Source: an uncultured Chromatiaceae bacterium (GTDB lineage: Bacteria; Pseudomonadota; Gammaproteobacteria; Enterobacterales; Alteromonadaceae). From it: DNA of 9,956 nucleotides. The stretch spans positions 1 to 9,956 of the forward strand of contig CAMLRA010000152.1 in assembly GCA_946482325.1 (NCBI GenBank), given 5' to 3'. Every line of letters begins with the position of its first letter. Positions within the stretch are counted from its first letter, which is position 1. This document shows positions 6,051 to 9,956 of this stretch, one piece after another. Made by a program: the position numbers and the translations under genes. The notes beneath the pieces are model-generated. The model saw only the letters and a program-made list of their open reading frames with translations. It was not told where the DNA came from and searched no databases.

Positions 6051-7208
6051 ATGTCATCAAACCCGCAAGACGCCGTTACAACGCTTATCAGCGCAATTTT
6101 GCAATTGGTCTTCCAGCAGGACCAGCAATTAGAGCGCGCGATGTCACAAGTGTTCAGTCAGTACAAACCAACGCTCGCAGAGCAAGCACAGACTGTGGCG
6201 CATTGTGGTGCTTTGCTGCGACGGCTCAATGCCTATCAAACGCTGGCCGGCGCGGACCTGAGTCTGCCTGCACTCATCGCGGCCTATTTCAGTCAAGTTC
6301 AGGCCACCGCACAAGCACAGCAGCGCTGGCAACAACTGCCGGCGCAGCTACAGGATGGTTGTCCGGATTGGCTGGAACAACTTGGACAGGCTGAACTGGG
6401 TGCCCACTGGCCGGCAGAGCGCGCAGCACTGGCACAAGCTGCACCGAGGTATATCCGGGTCAACAGGCTCAAAGCCACTAAGGAACAGCTGCAACAAGCA
6501 TTGGCTCAAGGTGGCATTCAGAGTCAGCCGGTCGACAACGTCGATACGGCGTTGCAAATCACCTCTGACGCAGCACTGTTTCAGACTCAGGCCTTTAAAC
6601 AAGGCTGGTTTGAACAGCAAGACGCCGGATCGCAACAAGTGGCTGCGGCGCTGCCGGTTAAACCCGGCAGCCGGGTCATTGACGCCTGTGCCGGCGCCGG
6701 TGGCAAAACGCTGGCACTCGCTGCCGTGATGCAGGGCAAAGGTCGCTTATTGGCGATGGATGTCGAGCAGTGGAAACTGGACAATCTGCAGCAGCGCGCC
6801 AACAGAGCAGGGGCCGGCAATATTGAAACCCGGCTTATCAGCAGCAGTAAAACCATCAAACGGCTGGCCACCAAAGCTGATTACCTGTTACTGGATGTGC
6901 CCTGTACCGGCAGCGGCGTGCTGCGGCGTAATCCAGATGCGAAATGGCGTGCACCGATGCGGTTGGCGGAGTTGCAGCAACTGCAGCAGGACATTTTGCA
7001 GCGCTACAGTAAGATGCTAACCGTCGGTGGCGAAATGCTTTACGCCACCTGTTCGATTTTCCCCAGCGAAAACCGCCGGCAAATTGACTTGTTTTTAGCC
7101 AGCCGGCCGGATTTTGTGCTGCTGTCAGACCAGCAAATCAGCCCGGCGGCAACCGGTTTTGACGGATTCTATTATGCCCATCTGCGCCGGATCAGCGAGC
7201 TGGGCTGA
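6051..7208 (+). CDS. RsmB/NOP-family RNA (cytosine-5) methyltransferase
   Basis: SAM-dependent m5C RNA methyltransferase of the Sun/NOL1/NOP2 family, 385 aa, acting on rRNA or tRNA in the cytoplasm. An all-helical N-terminal region (about 1-130, NusB-like in place) is followed by the small RNA-contacting segment APRYIRVNRLKA (131-142) and the Rossmann catalytic domain. Motif I is DACAGAGGKT (211-220), motif IV LLDVPCTGSG with the releasing cysteine C285, motif VI YATCSIFPSENRRQI with the nucleophile C334, and the C-terminus has DGFYYAHLRR. Both catalytic cysteines are present. The ATG at 6051 has only a weak GGA (6041-6043), but the NPQDAVTTLISAIL start fits the helical domain. It is shorter than E. 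coli RsmB and RsmF, so it belongs to the shorter RsmB/NOP group, and the target cytosine cannot be named. It converges on the lipoprotein gene with a 21-nt gap. Confidence 0.9.
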   Translation: MSSNPQDAVTTLISAILQLVFQQDQQLERAMSQVFSQYKPTLAEQAQTVAHCGALLRRLNAYQTLAGADLSLPALIAAYFSQVQATAQAQQRWQQLPAQLQDGCPDWLEQLGQAELGAHWPAERAALAQAAPRYIRVNRLKATKEQLQQALAQGGIQSQPVDNVDTALQITSDAALFQTQAFKQGWFEQQDAGSQQVAAALPVKPGSRVIDACAGAGGKTLALAAVMQGKGRLLAMDVEQWKLDNLQQRANRAGAGNIETRLISSSKTIKRLATKADYLLLDVPCTGSGVLRRNPDAKWRAPMRLAELQQLQQDILQRYSKMLTVGGEMLYATCSIFPSENRRQIDLFLASRPDFVLLSDQQISPAATGFDGFYYAHLRRISELG

Positions 7209-7229
7209 TCGGTTTTAGGACAGCCTGCC

Positions 7230-7793
7230 TCAGGTTTTATTGGCGGCGTCTGCCGGTGCTTCAGCAGGCACTTCATAGGCTTTGCAGGTACTGATCAGCG
7301 CCTGCAAATGGCCGCCCAAGTCTTTACTGGCAAACTGCTGGCTCTGTGCCACCAGCGTTTTTAGTGTCGCCAGCGCTTGTTCCAGGCCCTGTTGGTCAAT
7401 CAGTGTTTTGGCGTAAGCGGCAGCGTCCGCACCTTGTTCCAGCATCGCCGCGACGCTGTCAAAACTTATGTCCTGCGAAAACATCTGTTCGATGTCAGCC
7501 AGTAACTTGGCTACTTTGGCCGATTCAACCAAAGCACCTTCTACCGTAATCAGTTTCCCCATCGGATCTGCCGCTAACCGGCTTGCCACGCAAGCGGCGA
7601 CAGTACCGGCTTCAGCACTGCCGGCAACAGCCGCAAGGCCCTGTTCGCGGATCTGTTTCACAGCTTCGGCGATTTGTGGATCTTGTTGCAACCATTGTTG
7701 CTCTAATGCAGTTTTGGGATTTTCACTGAGATAACCACAGCTGGTCAGTAAAAAAGCCAGGCCGGCTGTTAACAAAGGACGAGTGAAGGACAT
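7230..7793 (-). CDS. Small lipoprotein of unknown function
   Basis: 187-aa predicted lipoprotein. The N-terminus MSFTRPLLTAGLAFLLTSCG has a short basic n-region, a hydrophobic core and a lipobox LTSC, with C19 as the lipidated residue. The following Gly-Tyr does not contain the Asp+2 inner-membrane retention signal, so outer-membrane sorting is likely. The ATG at 7793 is chosen over an in-frame ATG at 7805 because GGAG (7800-7803) stands 6 nt before it. The mature part is Ala/Gln/Leu-rich and predicted helical (for example the EQALATLKTLVAQSQQF region), with two further cysteines (in VAACVAS and ISTCKAY) that could pair in the periplasm, and a low-complexity Ala/Pro C-terminus. I do not recognise the family. 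It lies 140 nt downstream of the small gene of the pagL pair, on the same strand, and may have its own promoter. Confidence 0.75.
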   Translation of the reverse strand: MSFTRPLLTAGLAFLLTSCGYLSENPKTALEQQWLQQDPQIAEAVKQIREQGLAAVAGSAEAGTVAACVASRLAADPMGKLITVEGALVESAKVAKLLADIEQMFSQDISFDSVAAMLEQGADAAAYAKTLIDQQGLEQALATLKTLVAQSQQFASKDLGGHLQALISTCKAYEVPAEAPADAANKT

Positions 7794-7933
7794 TGGCAGC
7801 TCCATGGCATCAAGACAATTAACACAGCGGGAAAACTCCGCCAGCGATGTGCATTTGATGGCGCTGGTTCCTGATAATTCAAGGGCTACAGTTAAAATTT
7901 AACGCAGCGGCCGCGATTTTTCCCAAACCAACT
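7794..7933. other. Intergenic region between lipoprotein and Q-rich protein genes
   Basis: 140 nt without a gene. It holds the palindrome GTTAAAATTTAAC (7891-7903), an adjacent GC-rich 8-bp palindrome GCGGCCGC (7907-7914), and a 6-bp inverted repeat CCAGCG/CGCTGG (7841-7846, 7862-7867) with a 15-nt loop. On the minus strand these could end the pagL transcript or lie in the lipoprotein promoter region, but no convincing T-tailed terminator or well-matched promoter was found. Confidence 0.3.
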
Positions 7934-8344
7934 TTATTGCTGCTGTTGTTGAAGAGTCAGCGCCGCCATCAGGCGTTGACGTAGCGCTGTCATTTGTCTG
8001 GCATCAACTTCACCTGCAGAGCCTTTGCTGCTTTGCAGTGCTTGCTGTAACTGCACCTGATACTGGTTATAGAGTTTGTTCAGTAGCGGGCTCTGGCTTA
8101 GCGCAAACAGCTGCTGCCATAAATCTTCGATTTGCTGCAATTGCTGCGCTGAGACCCTGTGGATTTGTGGTAATGCCTGGTTGAGCACACGCAGTTCGAA
8201 GTCCAGTTTACGCAGCACAGTCTCGGTTGAACCGACTTGGAGCGCCGTATTTGGCAGCGACTGAGTTGCAGCACCTGGTACTTGTTGCGGCATCAACAGC
8301 AGTAACGCCAGTACAGGGATTTTCAGCAGCAGTAAAATTTTCAT
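7934..8344 (-). CDS. Small exported Q-rich helical protein, unknown function
   Basis: 136 aa. MKILLLLKIPVLALLLLMP is a clear Sec signal peptide, with likely cleavage around VPGAA, so the protein should be periplasmic. The mature part is almost all helix-forming and rich in Gln and Leu (ALPQIHRVSAQQLQQIEDLWQQLF, QYQVQLQQALQ when read in pieces), consistent with a short coiled coil, and it ends in a run of five glutamines. It has no cysteines. The ATG at 8344 is preferred over an ATG at 8371 because a full AGGAGG (8350-8355) stands 5 nt before it. That Shine-Dalgarno shares its first A with the stop codon of the PagL-like gene, so translation is probably coupled. I do not recognise the family; a periplasmic accessory role for the PagL partner is only a guess from the coupling. 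Confidence 0.78.
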   Translation of the reverse strand: MKILLLLKIPVLALLLLMPQQVPGAATQSLPNTALQVGSTETVLRKLDFELRVLNQALPQIHRVSAQQLQQIEDLWQQLFALSQSPLLNKLYNQYQVQLQQALQSSKGSAGEVDARQMTALRQRLMAALTLQQQQQ

Positions 8345-8354
8345 CCGCGCCTCC

Positions 8355-8918
8355 TCAGAAATACCAGCCATAAGACAGGCTGATAAAATCCAGACCTGGA
8401 TTTGGTCGTTTAAATCCGGCGTTGGAATAATGCAGGTAACGCAAGGTCAGACTACGGTCGGGCGCCAGCCAGGCCACTAAACCCAATCGGTCTTCAAACT
8501 GATAATGCGTACTGACGTCCTTACCGGCAAAACGGGTGTCATCGAGCAGGGATACACCGATGCCGAATTCAAGATCCCAATTTAAATCAAAGGCATGGCC
8601 TAGCGGATAGCGCAACACCGGCGACACCGCTAACACGGCATTACTGTCTGAGCTGTTGGCCGGGCCATAGCGCCAGAAATTCGCACTGGCTTCAAATGAC
8701 ATGTTCAGGCGTGGGTCCAGGCCATGCAGCCAGTCCACATGATGTTGATAGGCCAGCTTTAAGCCCTGTACATCGCCTTCACCCTGCAGGTAATCGACAG
8801 CTATAGCCTGCTGCAGACTTTTCGCCTGGGCCATTTGACTGAAACCGGTTAAAAACAAAGTCAGGACCAAAGCGCGTAAAATAGCCCGGTTCACTCTGAC
8901 GCTGAAACTGAAACTCAT
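8355..8918 (-). CDS. pagL: PagL-like lipid A 3-O-deacylase (acyloxyacyl hydrolase)
   Basis: Outer-membrane beta-barrel enzyme predicted to remove the 3-O-linked acyl chain of lipid A, 187 aa. A signal peptide (about 1-32, ending SQMAQA) is followed by alternating barrel strands, the QFEDRLGLVAW segment (140-150) and the C-terminal active-site signature HYSNAGFKRPNPGLD, and the protein ends in Tyr-Phe, the aromatic terminus used for barrel assembly. In Pseudomonas PagL the catalytic residues are His126, Ser128 and Glu140. Here His (163) and Ser (165) are present, but the residue at the Glu spacing is Asp177, a conservative change. The ATG at 8918 has GAGG (8927-8930) 8 nt upstream. It is the first gene of a pair with the Q-rich protein and is divergent, across 109 nt, from a cupin-AraC regulator that may control it. 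Confidence 0.88.
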   Translation of the reverse strand: MSFSFSVRVNRAILRALVLTLFLTGFSQMAQAKSLQQAIAVDYLQGEGDVQGLKLAYQHHVDWLHGLDPRLNMSFEASANFWRYGPANSSDSNAVLAVSPVLRYPLGHAFDLNWDLEFGIGVSLLDDTRFAGKDVSTHYQFEDRLGLVAWLAPDRSLTLRYLHYSNAGFKRPNPGLDFISLSYGWYF

Positions 8919-8939
8919 GGTGTGTTCCTCTGTGCAGCT

Positions 8940-8954
8940 ACGCCACCTTGGCGT
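8940..8954. repeat. Inverted repeat ACGCCA-CCT-TGGCGT in the divergent region
   Basis: A perfect 6-bp dyad with a 3-nt centre, lying across the -35 of the regulator promoter and in the leader of the PagL-like gene. It may be an operator for the regulator, or a small hairpin in the pagL leader. Only position supports this. Confidence 0.4.
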
Positions 8955-8976
8955 TTGCGATAATGGCTGCTATTAT
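8948..8976 (+). promoter_or_regulatory. Sigma-70 promoter of the AraC-type regulator
   Basis: TTGGCG (8948-8953) and TATTAT (8971-8976) are separated by exactly 17 nt. The -35 matches the consensus at 4 of 6 positions and the -10 at 5 of 6. Transcription would start near 8983, giving a leader of about 45 nt. Two dyads overlap it (8940-8954 and 8959-8977), as expected for an autoregulated gene. Confidence 0.55.
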
Positions 8977-8977
8977 C
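8959..8977. repeat. Inverted repeat GATAAT-N7-ATTATC in the divergent region
   Basis: A perfect 6-bp dyad with a 7-nt centre that covers the -10 of the regulator promoter. Read on the minus strand, its right arm is GATAAT, 5 of 6 to a -10 for the pagL gene, but no good -35 stands 16 to 18 nt from it. Control by a protein binding here would affect both directions. Confidence 0.35.
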
Positions 8978-9027
8978 AGGAACGATTAGTAACTAAATGT
9001 ACCAATTGAGTTGCAGAGAGTACCAGA

Positions 9028-9858
9028 ATGGACAGACTAACCCCCTTGCTCGCACATTTCTCACCGCAGGCTTCGATTTATTTTCACGGCAGCAGCTGCC
9101 AGAAAACCCAATTTTGTCCACAAAGTGGCCGGGCTTATCTGCATCTAATTGAGGCCGGGCAAGGCGAAGTCAGTGTGAATGGCCGCACTCATGCTATCAA
9201 TGAACCTTGTTTATTGTTTATTCCGCGCGGACATGCGCATCAATTTAAAGTGGACCATCAACAGTCGTTGTTGCTGTTCTGCGCGACGCTGGACTGCGGC
9301 GAAACCGCCGGCAACCCACTGTTGGCTGCGTTGCCGGATTTAAGTTTAATTCCACTGGCTGGCTGCTCATCGCTCAGAAGTACCATTTCTTTGATTTGGC
9401 AGGAAAATCAGGCGCAATACTGTGGTCGCGACGCGGCGTTGCAGCGCCTGACCGAATATCTGCTGATCTTGTTGTTGCGACACATTATGGCGGTAGAACC
9501 GCCACAAGCCGGTTTGTTTGCCGGCCTCGCCGATAAACGACTGGCGCCGGTGATCACCGCTTTGCATCAGCAACCCCAGCAGGATTGGACTTTAGACAGC
9601 ATGGCTTTAGAGGCAGGTATGTCACGTGCCCGCTTTGCCGAACATTTTCGCAAAATCGTCGGGCAAACCCCGGCCGATTACCTGCAAAACTGGCGTCTGA
9701 CACTGGCACGTAAACAGCTGTTATCCGGCAACGCGCTGAAACAAATCGCACCCGCCGTGGGTTATCAAAGCGTCGCGGCTTTTCACCGCGTGTTCCGCCA
9801 ACGTTTTGGTGTCTCGCCGAAAGAATGGCTGGAACAGGCAAGTGCTGTGGCGGCTTAA
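9028..9858 (+). CDS. Cupin-AraC transcriptional regulator, RclR-like, cysteine-rich sensor half
   Basis: Cytoplasmic DNA-binding regulator, 276 aa. An N-terminal cupin sensor (about 1-110, cupin_6 type, with HLIEAGQGEVSVNG and LLFIPRGHAHQF) is joined to two AraC HTH motifs (about 185-270: DSMALEAGMSRARFAEHFRK, then IAPAVGYQSVAAFHRVF and the GVSPKEW end). The N-terminus MDRLTPLL and the LFCATLDCG segment line up by eye with E. coli RclR, the reactive-chlorine sensor, so C24 and C85 fall near its redox cysteines C21 and C89. All seven cysteines (24, 30, 61, 85, 90, 113, 132) lie in the first half and none in the DNA-binding half. GAGAG (9016-9020) precedes the ATG by 7 nt. It is divergent from the PagL-like pair, which it may regulate. 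Redox sensing is an inference; cupin_6 regulators often share one or two of these cysteines. Confidence 0.88.
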   Translation: MDRLTPLLAHFSPQASIYFHGSSCQKTQFCPQSGRAYLHLIEAGQGEVSVNGRTHAINEPCLLFIPRGHAHQFKVDHQQSLLLFCATLDCGETAGNPLLAALPDLSLIPLAGCSSLRSTISLIWQENQAQYCGRDAALQRLTEYLLILLLRHIMAVEPPQAGLFAGLADKRLAPVITALHQQPQQDWTLDSMALEAGMSRARFAEHFRKIVGQTPADYLQNWRLTLARKQLLSGNALKQIAPAVGYQSVAAFHRVFRQRFGVSPKEWLEQASAVAA

Positions 9859-9917
9859 TGGGTTGGGTAGAACAGGGTGATGAACCACAAGCCGAAGACT
9901 ATCGTTGGTCTGTTTAA
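9858..9917 (+). CDS. Possible 19-aa reading frame coupled to the AraC regulator
   Basis: ATG at 9858-9860 uses the last base of the regulator's stop (TAATG) and reads MGWVEQGDEPQAEDYRWSV before TAA. Stop-start overlap permits translational coupling. The peptide is acidic and non-repetitive and I do not recognise it. Chance is a real alternative at this length, as is the remnant of a longer gene. An AT-rich inverted repeat AAATTC/GAATTT (9916-9921, 9930-9935) follows, without a T-run on this strand. Confidence 0.2.
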   Translation: MGWVEQGDEPQAEDYRWSV

Positions 9918-9956
9918 ATTCTGATTACCGAATTTCAGATACAAAAAAACCAGCAA

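Noticed and set aside
6587..6874. Minus-strand open frame inside the RNA methyltransferase gene
   Set aside because: It is antisense to the conserved motifs I and IV of a clear gene, has no start signal and no recognisable domain.
7891..7925. Palindromes GTTAAAATTTAAC and GCGGCCGC followed by T-run on the plus strand as a terminator
   Set aside because: The T-run is on the strand with no gene to terminate; on the minus strand no T-run follows the GC-rich part.
9916..9948. Inverted repeat plus A-run at the window end as a terminator
   Set aside because: The stem is AT-only apart from one pair, and the A-run would need to be T on the plus strand; read on the minus strand, the T-run comes before the stem.
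1..9956. Mobile element, CRISPR array, tRNA or defence system
   Set aside because: No transposase, integrase, direct-repeat array, cloverleaf or defence-type domain was seen; codon style is even across the window.

Overview
The window looks like a chromosomal segment of a free-living gammaproteobacterium. The gene content (murein-peptide recycling, a PagL-like outer-membrane deacylase, GlxA and AraC regulators, an RsmB/NOP rRNA methyltransferase) and the glutamine-rich, moderately GC-rich coding style suggest something near Rheinheimera or other Alteromonadales/Chromatiales. That placement is an inference from gene style, not a sequence match. No tRNA, rRNA, insertion sequence, phage gene or CRISPR array is visible. 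Genes are densely packed and no gene-free gap exceeds 300 bases.

Left block (1-2106, plus strand): the 3' part of an SH3/NlpC-P60 cysteine peptidase whose start lies outside the window, overlapping by 14 nt a dipeptide (L-Ala-D/L-Glu type) epimerase. Together they look like a unit for salvaging peptidoglycan peptides. A strong inverted repeat sits at the convergent junction with the next block, inside the last codons of the minus-strand gene.

Second block (2110-4760, minus strand, read right to left): a rhodanese-like sulfurtransferase, a ChrA-type chromate/oxyanion transporter and a periplasmic solute-binding (SBP_bac_3) protein. The rhodanese gene appears to carry a frameshift near its 5' end: a well-placed Shine-Dalgarno and ATG at 4760 open a frame that must shift by one base near 4709 to continue into the conserved domain. 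Divergent from it is a GlxA/FtrA-type regulator (4949-5920), a likely controller of the rhodanese. A 14-bp perfect palindrome lies just upstream of chrA.

Third block (6051-7208, plus strand): an RNA (cytosine-5) methyltransferase of the RsmB/NOP family with its own candidate promoter, convergent with a small lipoprotein of unknown function (7230-7793).

Right block: a minus-strand pair, a PagL-like lipid A 3-O-deacylase (8355-8918) and a small exported Q-rich protein (7934-8344) coupled to it by a Shine-Dalgarno that overlaps the pagL stop codon. They are divergent from a cupin-AraC regulator (9028-9858) that resembles RclR and has all its cysteines in the N-terminal sensor half. A good sigma-70 promoter with overlapping dyads lies between them. 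A 19-codon reading frame starts on the stop codon of this regulator and ends the window.

No wholly new system is evident. The points most worth checking are the frameshifted rhodanese, the rhodanese-ChrA-binding-protein grouping opposite an FtrA-like regulator, and the PagL module (Asp in place of the catalytic Glu) opposite a cysteine-rich regulator.
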